Source of the DNA: Luteimonas vadosa
Lineage (GTDB): Bacteria > Pseudomonadota > Gammaproteobacteria > Xanthomonadales > Xanthomonadaceae
NCBI RefSeq assembly: GCF_039543545.1
Contig: NZ_BAABJY010000002.1
Location: forward strand, 186,001 to 250,000
Direction of reading: 5' to 3'
DNA: 64,000 bases
Below are positions 36,437 to 45,845 of the stretch, one piece after another. The translations under genes and the position numbers were made by a program. Under the pieces are notes generated by a model, which worked only from the letters and a program-made list of their open reading frames with translations, was not told the origin of the DNA and did no database searches. Numbering within the stretch: position 1 is the stretch's first letter; the number at the start of each line of letters is the position of its first letter.

Positions 36437-37444
36437 ATGCTCGTGATCGGCGTCGCCGACACCGAACTCAATGCGCAGGAGCGCGACTGGCTCCGGCACG
36501 AGGCCTGCGCGGGGGTGATCCTGTTCAAGCGCAACTTCGCGTCGCGCGCGCAGGTCGCCGAACTCTGCGCCGCCATCCGCGAGGCCGCGGCACACCCGCA
36601 GCTGGTCTGCGTCGACCAGGAAGGCGGCCGCGTGCAGCGATTCCAGGAGGGCTATAGCGCGTTGCCGCCGCTGGAGACCTTCGGCCTGGACTACGCCAAC
36701 GATCCCGAGGGCGCGCTCGCACGCGCCCGCGAGCACGCCTGGCTGATGGCCAGCGAAGTGCGCGCCAGCGGCGTCGACCTCAGCTTCGCGCCGGTCGTGG
36801 ACCTGGGTCGCGGCAACCTCGCCATCGGCAACCGCGCGTTTTCCCCGGACCCGCAGGTTGTGGCCGCGTTCACCCGCGCCTACGTGGCGGGCATGCACGA
36901 CGCCGGCATGGCGGCCACGCTCAAGCACTTCCCCGGCCACGGCTCGGTGCTGGAGGACACGCACTTCGACGACGCGGTCGACGATCGCCCGATGTCGGCG
37001 TTGCACGCCGAGGACCTGGTGCCGTTCGCCGCGGGCATCGCGGCCGGTGCCGACGCCGTGATGCTGGCGCACGTGGTCTACCCGCAGGTCGCGCCGGAAC
37101 CGGCCGGCTACTCGCGCTACTGGATCGAGCAGGTGCTGCGCCAGGAGATGGGCTTCGGCGGGGTGGTGTTCTCCGACGACATCGGCATGGCCGCGGCGTT
37201 TTCCGCCGGCGGCGTGAAGCAGCGCATCGACGCCCACCTCGACGCCGGTTGCGACGTCGTGCTGGTCTGCCATCCCGACCTGGTCGAGGACTCGCTCGCG
37301 GCGGTCGCCGGACGATCACTGGACACCGACGTGCTGTCGAGGTTCATCGCGCCGCAGGTGCCCGACTGGGATGGCCTGCAGCAGGACTCGAGGTATGCCG
37401 CCGCAAGATCCGCGGTGGTGCCCGCACCGGAGACGCCGGCATGA
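36437..37444 (+). CDS. nagZ: Beta-N-acetylhexosaminidase NagZ
   Basis: A 335-aa GH3 cytoplasmic glycosidase that releases GlcNAc from anhydromuropeptides during peptidoglycan recycling; its products can induce ampC-type beta-lactamases where AmpR is present. The core KHFPGHG lies at 163-169, with VDQEGGRVQRF earlier and the nucleophile-containing FSDDIGM near 246-251. A GGGAGGAG Shine-Dalgarno precedes the ATG. TACAAT at 36362-36367 is a possible -10 box. The stop overlaps the hpt start by ATGA. Confidence 0.95.
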   Translation: MLVIGVADTELNAQERDWLRHEACAGVILFKRNFASRAQVAELCAAIREAAAHPQLVCVDQEGGRVQRFQEGYSALPPLETFGLDYANDPEGALARAREHAWLMASEVRASGVDLSFAPVVDLGRGNLAIGNRAFSPDPQVVAAFTRAYVAGMHDAGMAATLKHFPGHGSVLEDTHFDDAVDDRPMSALHAEDLVPFAAGIAAGADAVMLAHVVYPQVAPEPAGYSRYWIEQVLRQEMGFGGVVFSDDIGMAAAFSAGGVKQRIDAHLDAGCDVVLVCHPDLVEDSLAAVAGRSLDTDVLSRFIAPQVPDWDGLQQDSRYAAARSAVVPAPETPA

Positions 37445-37998
37445 GCCAGCCCAGCCTGTCCGAAGCCCTGGCCACCGCCGAGTTGATCCACGACCGCGAC
37501 ACCCTCGAGGACGCGATCGAGGAAATGGCCGACGAGATCCGCGAAGACTACGACGACGGCGACACGCCGCTGTTCGTCACCATCATGCACGGCGGCATGC
37601 CGTTCGCGACGCAACTGGCGTTCGCGCTGGGCGAGCGCGGGCTGGACCTGGAATTCGACTACCTGCACGCCACCCGCTACCGCGGCCAGACCTCCGGGTC
37701 CGGCCTGGCCTGGCTGCATCGCCCGGCCACGCCGATGGAAGGCCGCCTGGTGCTGCTGGTCGACGACATCCTCGACGAAGGCCATACGCTCAAGGCCGTC
37801 ATGAACTGGTGCGAGGACCAGGGCGCGCGCGAGATCCGCGTGGCGGTGCTGGCCGAGAAGGTGCACGACCGCTGCGTCGAGGGCGTCGAGGCCGATTACG
37901 TCGGCGTCGAGGTGCCGGATCGTTACGTCTTCGGCTATGGGATGGATTACAACGAGCAGGGGCGGAATTTGCCCGGGATCTATGCGCTGGGGGAGTAG
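37441..37998 (+). CDS. hpt: Hypoxanthine-guanine phosphoribosyltransferase
   Basis: A 185-aa type-I phosphoribosyltransferase for purine salvage. The PRPP-binding loop is LVLLVDDILDEGHTL (about residues 102-116), and the flexible-loop region is DYLHATRYRGQTSG. It shares an ATGA overlap with nagZ; the nagZ-hpt pair is typical of this family of bacteria and links wall-sugar recycling and purine salvage only by co-expression. Confidence 0.92.
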   Translation: MSQPSLSEALATAELIHDRDTLEDAIEEMADEIREDYDDGDTPLFVTIMHGGMPFATQLAFALGERGLDLEFDYLHATRYRGQTSGSGLAWLHRPATPMEGRLVLLVDDILDEGHTLKAVMNWCEDQGAREIRVAVLAEKVHDRCVEGVEADYVGVEVPDRYVFGYGMDYNEQGRNLPGIYALGE

Positions 37999-38149
37999 GG
38001 GCTGACGCGCTCTTCAGGTTTCGGGCCGCGATTGACTAGCAGGGTGCGCGGGATTCGTTGAGGTTGCGGCTCGCGCAGGCAGAGGTCCGCGGGGCCAGTC
38101 ATTTGAGTTGAGTCAGGTCCTTGCTGGGGCTTAATCAGATTCGCTTTTG

Positions 38150-38315
38150 AAGAGCGTTTCGCCTTCGGCGAGTTACTTTCTTTGTCTTGCCAAAGAAAGT
38201 AACCAAAGAAAGGCGTTTCCCCGACGGAGCAAACCTGCCAGCTGAATCGTCGCGGGGATTTTCCGACTCGCCATCCTGGCTCGGTCGGAAAACGGCGGCC
38301 ATCCATGGCCGCCGC
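38150..38315 (+). repeat. Structured dispersed repeat, copy 1
   Basis: In order: a mini-hairpin CGCC-TTC-GGCG (38160-38170); a perfect 12-bp stem TTACTTTCTTTG / CAAAGAAAGTAA with a 6-nt loop (38173-38202); the conserved CCCCGACG (38219-38226); a hairpin with outer stem TTTTCCGAC / GTCGGAAAA (38259-38267 with 38284-38292) and inner GCCA / TGGC; and a 9-bp hairpin GGCGGCCAT / ATGGCCGCC (38294-38313). The second copy repeats this order in the opposite orientation with different stem sequences. Confidence 0.8.
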
Positions 38316-38424
38316 CCGTTGGGTCTGGAGACAGAAGTCCGGTTCGCCATCACCCCAGAGCGAAAAGCGAGTGCCACGGTCCCGATCTTGAACTGTTGTT
38401 GACCTAGTTCGTGCTCTTTGCCGT

Positions 38425-38490
38425 TGCCTTGGCTTTGGACTGGGGCTGGGACTGGGACTGGGACTTGGTTTTGGTTTTGGTCTTGGTCTT
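38425..38490 (+). repeat. Hexamer tract (TTGGNY-like) with G-quadruplex motif
   Basis: About ten degenerate hexamers of the type TTGGCT, TTGGAC, TGGGAC, TTGGTT and TTGGTC run in tandem. Inside, 38442-38462 reads four runs of three or more G separated by 2-3 nt (CT, ACT, ACT), which fits the standard intramolecular G-quadruplex pattern on the + strand. It lies between the two inverted repeat copies. Confidence 0.7.
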
Positions 38491-38529
38491 CACAGATGAA
38501 GAACTGTGACGAGATTTGGAGACCCGGAG

Positions 38530-38699
38530 GGCAGCGCGCATGGATGCGCGCTGTTTTTCGATCAGGGCATGGATGCCCTGTCGAAAAATCCCCGCAACAA
38601 CGAAACCATTAGTTTGCTTCGTCGGGGAAGGCCCTTTTCTTTGGTTCGTTTCTTTTGGGCCAGCAAAAGAAATGAACTCGCCGAAGGCGAAACGCTTTG
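38530..38699 (-). repeat. Structured dispersed repeat, copy 2 (inverted)
   Basis: The reverse complement of this segment aligns with copy 1 over its full length. Elements, read on the + strand from left: a perfect 10-bp hairpin CAGCGCGCAT / ATGCGCGCTG with a GG loop (38532-38553); a hairpin TTTTTCGA / TCGAAAAA with inner CAGGGCAT / ATGCCCTG (38554-38588); the conserved CGTCGGGG region (38620-38627); a stem TTTCTTTTG / CAAAAGAAA with a GGCCAG loop (38649-38672); and the mini-hairpin CGCC-GAA-GGCG (38679-38689). Confidence 0.8.
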
Positions 38700-38802
38700 C
38701 TAGTCAGAGGCATCGCGACAGCGCACGCAGTTGGTCGCAAGCAACCACCGCAAGCAATCACCCCTTTGCGCCCACCCCACCCAAGCGATAGCGTGGCTCC
38801 CC

Positions 38803-39768
38803 ATGCCAGCCGACACCCGCCCCCCCGCCATCGCCCTGATGGGTCCCACCGCGTCGGGCAAGACCGCGCTGGCCGTGGCGTGGGCCAGGCGGTTCGACGG
38901 GGAGATCGTCAGCGTCGATTCGGCGCTGGTTTACCGGGGCCTCGACATCGGTTCGGCCAAGCCCGATGCCGACGAACGCGGGGGCGTGCCGCACCACATG
39001 ATCGATGTCCGCGACCCGTGGCAGGCCTGTTCGGCGGCGGAGTTCGCCAGCGAGGCCCGCGCCGCGGTCGACGGCATCCTCGCGCGCGGCCGCTTGCCCA
39101 TCCTCGCCGGCGGTACCGGGCTGTACTTCCGCGCGCTGCTGCAGGGGCTGGCACCGATGCCCGACGCCGATCCCGAAATCCGCGCGGCGATCACCGCCGA
39201 GGCCGGGGCGCGCGGGTGGCCGGCATTGCATGCCGAGCTCGCGCGCGTGGACCCCGTCGCCGCGGCGCGCATCCACGCCACCGACCCGCAGCGCATCCAG
39301 CGCGCGCTGGAGGTCTACCGCCTGAGCGGTCGTCCGATCAGCCACTGGCAGCGGCACGCCGTGCCGGCGGACGCCTTCCCCTGTCGCGTCCTCAAGCATG
39401 TCGTCGCGCCGCTCGACCGCGCGGTGCTGCACGCGCGGATCGAACGCCGCTTCGACGCCATGCTCGCCGGCGGCTTCCTCGACGAGGTCCGCCGCCTGCG
39501 CGCGCTCCCGCAGCTCAAGGCACATCCGTCGCCGACGGAACTGCCTGCGATCCGCGCCGTCGGTTACCGCCAGGCGTGGGAGCACCTGGACGGCGCCGTG
39601 TCGCCAGAAGAATTCCGCGATCGCGCCATCTTCGCCACGCGCCAGCTCGCCAAGCGCCAGCTGACCTGGCTGCGCGGGCAGCTCGACGCGCGCTGGTTCG
39701 ATCCCTCGACCGACGACGCGCGGCTGGACCGCGCCCTGGCGCTGTTCCTCGGCAATCCTGCCGGCTGA
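38803..39768 (+). CDS. miaA: tRNA dimethylallyltransferase MiaA
   Basis: A 321-aa enzyme that prenylates A37 of tRNAs reading UNN codons. The P-loop GPTASGKT lies at residues 14-21, followed by SVDSALVYRGLDIGSAKP, HHMIDV, ILAGGTGLYF, and the C-terminal AIRAVGYRQAWEHL and FATRQLAKRQLTWLR. The start is the ATG right after the repeat region; upstream in-frame extension reads repeat-derived sequence. miaA-hfq-hflX-hflKC is the conserved order. Confidence 0.96.
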   Translation: MPADTRPPAIALMGPTASGKTALAVAWARRFDGEIVSVDSALVYRGLDIGSAKPDADERGGVPHHMIDVRDPWQACSAAEFASEARAAVDGILARGRLPILAGGTGLYFRALLQGLAPMPDADPEIRAAITAEAGARGWPALHAELARVDPVAAARIHATDPQRIQRALEVYRLSGRPISHWQRHAVPADAFPCRVLKHVVAPLDRAVLHARIERRFDAMLAGGFLDEVRRLRALPQLKAHPSPTELPAIRAVGYRQAWEHLDGAVSPEEFRDRAIFATRQLAKRQLTWLRGQLDARWFDPSTDDARLDRALALFLGNPAG

Positions 39769-39981
39769 GCGGACGCGATGCGCAAAGCGCCACGGCCCGC
39801 ACGCTCCCGGGCTGCCGCAGTTGTGTAAGATCGGGGCGTCGCCGCCGGGGAAGGGCGCGCGACGCGACGGGGTCCGTGCGAGGTCCGCCACCAAGGGCAA
39901 TGCGCCCGCGGGGCAATTGGATCGCAGCGCATCGCCCGGGCCCGTCCTCCACCACAACAACAAACAAGTTGGGGAAACACC

Positions 39982-40284
39982 ATGTCCAAGGGACAGTCCT
40001 TGCAGGATCCTTTCCTGAACGCGCTGCGGCGCGAGCGCGTGCCGGTCTCGATCTACCTGGTCAACGGCATCAAGTTGCAGGGCACGGTCGAGTCCTTCGA
40101 CCAGTTCGTCATCCTGCTGCGCAACACCGTCAGCCAGATGGTCTACAAGCACGCGATCTCCACTGTGGTGCCCGCCCGCAACGTGCGCGTGGGGCCCGGC
40201 GGCGGCTACGTCCAGCCGACCGAGGGCGCCAGCGCCGGCAACGATGCCGACGGCGGCGACGCCGACGACGACGACCAGGACTAG
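39982..40284 (+). CDS. hfq: RNA chaperone Hfq
   Basis: A 100-aa Sm-like protein that pairs small RNAs with mRNAs. Sm1 (DPFLNALRRERVPVSIYLVNGIKLQG) and Sm2 (YKHAISTVVPARNV) are typical, including the proximal-face Gln8 region and the Sm2 YKHA. The C-terminal tail (about residues 75-100) is short, Gly/Ala-rich and ends in a run of Asp. A TGTAAGAT stretch near 39823-39830 is a possible -10 box in the 213-nt upstream gap; the GGGGAAA motif before the ATG is the likely ribosome site. Confidence 0.97.
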   Translation: MSKGQSLQDPFLNALRRERVPVSIYLVNGIKLQGTVESFDQFVILLRNTVSQMVYKHAISTVVPARNVRVGPGGGYVQPTEGASAGNDADGGDADDDDQD

Positions 40285-40402
40285 GGGCCGGTAGCGAACC
40301 CCCCGGGCGAGACCCGCGCCGCGGGGCTTGCATTGCCGGGATTCGCCGCCATTTCAGGGGCCATGACCCGATCCCCGCTCCCCGCGCCAGGCGCCCGCGC
40401 CG

Positions 40403-41719
40403 GTGTTTGAACGTTCCCGCAAGGGCGAGAACGCCCTGTTGATCCAGCCGCACGCCGGTGGCCCGGTGGACGAGGGCGCGCTGGAGGAATTCTCCGACCT
40501 GGCGCGCTCGGCCGGCGCGGCCATCGCCACGGTGCTCACCGCGCGCATCGACAAGCCCAATGCCGCCACCCTGATCGGCAAGGGCAAGCTGGAGGAGGTC
40601 CGCGCTGCGGCGGACGCCACGGACGCCGACCTGATCCTGGTCAACCATCCGCTCTCGCCCAGCCAGGAACGCAACCTGGAGAAGGTGCTGGAGCGTCGCG
40701 TGGTCGACCGCACCGGCCTGATCCTGGACATCTTCTCGCAGCGCGCGCGCAGCCACGAAGGCAAGTTGCAGGTCGAGCTCGCCCAGCTGCGGCACATGGC
40801 CACGCGCCTGGTCCGCGGCTGGACCCACCTGGAGCGCCAGCGTGGTGGCGCCATCGGCCTGCGCGGCCCCGGCGAGACCCAGCTCGAGACCGACCGACGC
40901 CTGCTGCAGAAGCGCGTCGAGGCCCTGACCAAGCGCCTGGACAAGGTCGAGGTGCAACACGCCCAGCAGCGCCGCGCCCGCGTGCGCAGCGCGGTGCCGC
41001 GCGTCGCCCTGGTCGGCTATACCAACGCCGGCAAGTCGACCCTGTTCAACACGCTCACCGGCGCCGAGGCCTATGCCGACGACCGCCTGTTCGCCACCCT
41101 CGATCCCACCGTGCGCCGGCTTGAACTGGCGAGCGGGCCGATCGTGCTGGCCGATACGGTCGGCTTCGTGCGCGACCTGCCGCACGAACTCGTCGCCGCC
41201 TTCCGCTCCACGCTCAGCGAGGCGCGCGAAGCCGACCTGCTGCTGCACGTGATCGACGCCGCCGACCCGCAGCGCGCCGAACGCATCGAGCAGGTCGACG
41301 CCGTGCTGGCCGACATCGGCGCCGACGAGATCCCCCAGCTGCTGGTCTACAACAAGCTCGACCGCGTCGAAGGCGCCCAGCCGCGCCACGAGCAGCCCGG
41401 CGGCGACGACCCCGACGCCATTGCCCGCGAACGCGTCTGGATCTCCGCCCGCGACGGCACCGGCCTGGACCTGCTGCGCAATGTCCTGGCCACCCGGCTG
41501 GGCCTGCGCCGCGTGCAGGCCGAACTGCGCCTGCCGACATCGGCCGGCCGCCTGCGCGCGCGCTTGCACCAGCTCGACGCGGTGCGCGAGGAGTCGCAAG
41601 ACGAGGACGGCTGGCGGATGGACATCGACCTCGCCCTCGCCGACGCCGCCCGCCTGGCCGCCCAGGACGACGGCGCCCCGATCCGCGCGTTGCTGCCGGA
41701 ACCCGTGGACATCGACTGA
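40403..41719 (+). CDS. hflX: Ribosome-associated GTPase HflX
   Basis: A 438-aa GTPase that splits stalled or heat-damaged ribosomes. The N-terminal HflX domain (ATVLTARIDKPNAATLIGKGKLEEV, DLILVNHPLSPSQERNLEKVL) is followed by a helical linker (GPGETQLETDRRLL) and a G domain with GYTNAGKSTLFN and DTVGFVRDLPHELV. The start is GTG at 40403 (an upstream ATG is in another frame and soon stops). It is followed after 3 nt by a 26-nt tandem repeat. Confidence 0.94.
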   Translation: MFERSRKGENALLIQPHAGGPVDEGALEEFSDLARSAGAAIATVLTARIDKPNAATLIGKGKLEEVRAAADATDADLILVNHPLSPSQERNLEKVLERRVVDRTGLILDIFSQRARSHEGKLQVELAQLRHMATRLVRGWTHLERQRGGAIGLRGPGETQLETDRRLLQKRVEALTKRLDKVEVQHAQQRRARVRSAVPRVALVGYTNAGKSTLFNTLTGAEAYADDRLFATLDPTVRRLELASGPIVLADTVGFVRDLPHELVAAFRSTLSEAREADLLLHVIDAADPQRAERIEQVDAVLADIGADEIPQLLVYNKLDRVEGAQPRHEQPGGDDPDAIARERVWISARDGTGLDLLRNVLATRLGLRRVQAELRLPTSAGRLRARLHQLDAVREESQDEDGWRMDIDLALADAARLAAQDDGAPIRALLPEPVDID

Positions 41720-41722
41720 CCC

Positions 41723-41800
41723 GAGCCCCTCTCCCACGTGCGGGACAGGAGCCTCTCTCCATCGTGCGCGACACGAGCCCCTCTCCCGCGTGCGGGAGAG
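41723..41800. repeat. Three tandem 26-nt units ending in a long hairpin
   Basis: Three units begin GAGCCCCTCTCCC, GAGCCTCTCTCC and GAGCCCCTCTCCC at 41723, 41749 and 41775. The third is part of a perfect 12-bp stem CCCCTCTCCCGC / GCGGGAGAGGGG with a GT loop (41778-41803), followed by TTGGGGTGAGGGCGC. The array starts 3 nt after the hflX stop codon. The hairpin has no T-run. A shorter related sequence lies after purA (45708-45740). Confidence 0.75.
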
Positions 41801-41974
41801 GGGTTGGGGTGAGGGCGCTTTCCGTCACGCACCCGCAAAGCCAACATCGACCCGCCACCGCAACCGGAGCGTTGCTTCCTGCGCCCGGGCCCCCACCTTG
41901 TAAACTGTGCGTCCGCCGTGCCCCCCGGGGCCCGCGACCCTCGCGTCAGATCCACCGCCCCCACTGGAGCAGGC

Positions 41975-43102
41975 ATGGCCTGGAACATCCCCGGCAAGAA
42001 ATCCAACGGCAACGGCTCCGGCCAGCCCCCGAAGAACCCCTGGCCGCCCCCGCGTCGTGACGGCGGGCGGCGTGGCGGCGGCGGTGGCGCCTTCGATGGC
42101 ATCGCCGACACCCTGCGCAACCTCTTCGGCGGTGGCGGCGGCGGCCCGCTGCGCTGGATCGCGGTCCTGCTGGTGGTCTGGCTGGTGTTCAACGTCTTCG
42201 TGCTGATCGGCGAGCAGCAGCGCGGCGTGGTCCTGCGCTTCGGCCAGTACGCGCGCACCATGCAGCCGGGCCCGCACTTCAAGCTGCCCTGGCCGCTGGA
42301 GCGGGTGATCAAGGTCGACGCCACCAGCGTGCGCACCTTCAGCAACACCGTGCCGGTGCTGACCCGCGACGAGAACATCGTCATCGTCTCGTTCAACGTG
42401 CAGTACCGCGTCGGCGACCCCGAGCAGTTCCTGTTCGGCACCCGCGACGCCGACGAGGTGCTGCAGCAGACCGCCCTGTCCACCGTGCGCGAGCAGATCG
42501 GCCGCTCGACCCTGGACACCGCGCTCAACGCCCGCGGCCCGTTGTCGGTCGCCGCCAAGACCGCGCTGCAGGCCTCGCTGGAGGCCTATCGCACCGGCCT
42601 GGTGGTCACCGAGCTCAACCTGCAGGACGCGCGCCCGCCGGAGGAGGTCAAGCCGGCCTTCGACGACGTCAACAGCGCCCAGCAGACCAACGAGCGGCTG
42701 GTCAACGAGGCCCGTGCCTACGCGGCCAAGATCGTGCCCGAGGCCCGCGGCGCCGCCGCCCGCGCGCGCACCACCGCCGACGGCTACAAGGCCGCGTCGG
42801 TCGCCCGCGCCACCGGTGACGCCACCCGCTTCAACCTGCTGCTCGACGCCTACCGCAACGCGCCCGACGTCACCCGCAAGCGCCTGTGGCTGGAGACCGT
42901 CGAAGACGTGCTGGCCGAGAACCGCAAGGTCGTCGGTGGCGACGGCCGACAGCTGATCTACGTGCCCATGCAGGGCGGGCAGGGCGGCGCGATGCCCTCG
43001 CCGATGTTGACCCCCGAGGTGATGGGCGCGGTGCAGGCCACCGAGGACCCGGCCCCCGCCCGCAACACCCCGCGCCCGACCCGTGACGGAGCCCGCCGAT
43101 GA
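41975..43102 (+). CDS. hflK: FtsH protease modulator HflK
   Basis: A 375-aa SPFH/band-7 membrane protein. A Gly/Pro/Arg-rich cytoplasmic N-terminus (two runs of glycine) precedes one membrane helix (about 69-88) and the periplasmic band-7 domain (QRGVVLRFGQYARTMQPGPHFKLPWP). With HflC it forms the large cage around FtsH. The ATG has a GGAGCAGGC motif upstream; TAAACT at 41902-41907 is a possible -10 box. It overlaps hflC by ATGA. Confidence 0.95.
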   Translation: MAWNIPGKKSNGNGSGQPPKNPWPPPRRDGGRRGGGGGAFDGIADTLRNLFGGGGGGPLRWIAVLLVVWLVFNVFVLIGEQQRGVVLRFGQYARTMQPGPHFKLPWPLERVIKVDATSVRTFSNTVPVLTRDENIVIVSFNVQYRVGDPEQFLFGTRDADEVLQQTALSTVREQIGRSTLDTALNARGPLSVAAKTALQASLEAYRTGLVVTELNLQDARPPEEVKPAFDDVNSAQQTNERLVNEARAYAAKIVPEARGAAARARTTADGYKAASVARATGDATRFNLLLDAYRNAPDVTRKRLWLETVEDVLAENRKVVGGDGRQLIYVPMQGGQGGAMPSPMLTPEVMGAVQATEDPAPARNTPRPTRDGARR

Positions 43103-43962
43103 GACTCAACCTGCTCGCCCCCCTGGTCGCCGTGGTGCTGGTCATCCTGCTCGGCTCGGTCTACGTCGTGCGCGAGGGCCAGACCGGCCTGGTGCTCAAC
43201 CTCGGCCGCATCGCCCGCACCAACATCGGCCCCGGACTGCACTTCAAGATCCCGCTGATCGAGAGCGCGCGCGTGTTCGACAAGCGCTTCACCGCCAACG
43301 CCTTCTCGCCGGAGCGCTACCTGACCTCCGAGCGCAAGGACGTCAGCGTCGACTTCGTCGCCATCGGCTACATCGAGGACGTCACCGCGTTCTACCGCGC
43401 CACCGGCGGCGACGAGTCCCTGGCCACCGACCGCCTGGCGCCGATCATCAAGGATTCCCTGCGCAACGAGATCAACTCGCGCACGCTGACCAAGCTGGTC
43501 TCGGGCAACCGCAACGAGATGATCGAAGGGCAGCTGGCCGGCATCAACGAAGGCGCCTCGACCCTGGGCGTGCAGATCGTCGACATCCGCTTCAAGCAGA
43601 TCGAGCTGCCCACCGACAGCGAGGTCATCAGCCAGGTCTACGACCGCATGCGCGCCGAGCGCCACCAGGTGGCCAGCCGGCTGCGCGCCGAGGGCGAGGA
43701 GCAGGCGCGGATCATCCGCGCCGAGGCCGACCGCGAGCAGACGGTGCTGATCGCCGAGGCCGAGCGCGACGCGCAGAAGCTGCGCGGCGAAGGCGACGCC
43801 GAGGCCGCGCGCATCTACGGCGACGCCGCCCAGCGCGACCCCGCGTTCTACGCCTTCCAGCGCAGCCTCGAGGCCTACCGCAAGACCTTCGCCGACGGCG
43901 ACGCGGTGGTGGTGCTGGAGCGCAACGACCCCTTCCTGCAATACCTGCGCAGCGACCGTTGA
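43099..43962 (+). CDS. hflC: FtsH protease modulator HflC
   Basis: A 287-aa SPFH/band-7 protein with a short N-terminal signal-anchor (about 4-22) and the motif REGQTGLVLNLGRIARTNIGPGLHFKIP, followed by the long Glu/Ala/Arg-rich helix (EGEEQARIIRAEADREQ). It partners HflK in the FtsH-HflKC complex. The start overlaps the hflK stop (ATGA), typical of 1:1 partners. Confidence 0.95.
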   Translation: MRLNLLAPLVAVVLVILLGSVYVVREGQTGLVLNLGRIARTNIGPGLHFKIPLIESARVFDKRFTANAFSPERYLTSERKDVSVDFVAIGYIEDVTAFYRATGGDESLATDRLAPIIKDSLRNEINSRTLTKLVSGNRNEMIEGQLAGINEGASTLGVQIVDIRFKQIELPTDSEVISQVYDRMRAERHQVASRLRAEGEEQARIIRAEADREQTVLIAEAERDAQKLRGEGDAEAARIYGDAAQRDPAFYAFQRSLEAYRKTFADGDAVVVLERNDPFLQYLRSDR

Positions 43963-44011
43963 GCAGGGCCGGGGGGTCCCGCGGGATGGGCGTGATGGCG
44001 GGGGCAGGGGC

Positions 44012-44197
44012 GTGAACGACCTCTGGGCCGCCCTGTGCCTGGTCGCCGTGCTCGAGGGCCTGTTCCTGTTCGCGGTGCCCGGCGCGTGGAAGCGCGCCGT
44101 GGCGCAAATGCTGGAGATGCCCGACCGCCAGGTCCGCGTGATCGGCGCCATCGTCCTCGGCCTGGGCCTGGTCTCGCTGTATTTCGTGCGCAGCTGA
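44012..44197 (+). CDS. DUF2065 small membrane protein (YjeT-like)
   Basis: A 61-aa protein with two hydrophobic segments (about 5-22 and 42-58) separated by a basic linker with EMPDRQVRVIGA, the DUF2065 pattern. Homologues sit between hflC and purA in many gammaproteobacteria; the role is unknown. GTG start, 49 nt after hflC. Confidence 0.87.
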   Translation: MNDLWAALCLVAVLEGLFLFAVPGAWKRAVAQMLEMPDRQVRVIGAIVLGLGLVSLYFVRS

Positions 44198-44258
44198 AGC
44201 CCGCCTGCGATCCGGTCGCGGCCACTGGCCGCGACCCCCCGAAACCCGGATAATGCAC

Positions 44259-44305
44259 AAAAGCCGGATGGGCCCACCCGCACGCGGGGGGACCACCGGC
44301 TTTTT
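44259..44305 (+). terminator. Rho-independent terminator between DUF2065 and purA
   Basis: The stem AAAAGCCGG (44259-44267) pairs with CCGGCTTTTT (44296-44305), enclosing a second small stem (CCCGC / GCGGG). The T-run is on the + strand side, so it should end the hflK-hflC-DUF2065 message. A GATAAT -10-like box sits directly before it (44249-44254), so it might alternatively act as an attenuator in a purA leader. Confidence 0.7.
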
Positions 44306-44395
44306 CCGTGACTGCGCCCCGGGCGCGCGCCACGGACGCCCACGGGCCCGGCAGCGGGTGCGGGGCGGCCCCCAACAACAACGCGGGAGTCGGTG

Positions 44396-45688
<1,293 letters not shown>

Positions 45689-45845
45689 AGCCTGAGTCTG
45701 TCGCTTGAACCCCTCTCCCGCTCGCGGGGTGAGGGCGCATGGCTTGCGCGCCACTGGCGCGCATGCGCCCGAACGCCTGCGCCGCTGGCGCAGGCCGGGG
45801 CGCGGAGCGGGGGCAGGGGTGAGGGCAGCCCGCACACCCGGAAGA

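Larger units (their letters stand above)
37999..38802. other. 804-nt non-coding region with structured repeats
   Basis: This region between hpt and miaA has visibly lower GC and no supportable gene. It contains two inverted copies of a structured repeat (about 38150-38315 and 38530-38699), a hexamer tract with G-quadruplex potential (38425-38490) and a short tail before miaA. The short open frames crossing it (translated as WF-rich or MNSPKAKR-like peptides) are by-products of the repeats. Confidence 0.75.

Noticed and set aside
34334..37273. 979-codon open frame on the minus strand
   Set aside because: It lies antisense to rlmD and nagZ, both of which have clear catalytic motifs. It is low-complexity and Arg/Gln/His-rich.
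38506..38791. Small open frames between hpt and miaA (WF-rich and MNSPKAKR-like peptides)
   Set aside because: They are translations of the structured repeats and the hexamer tract; there is no ribosome site or domain.
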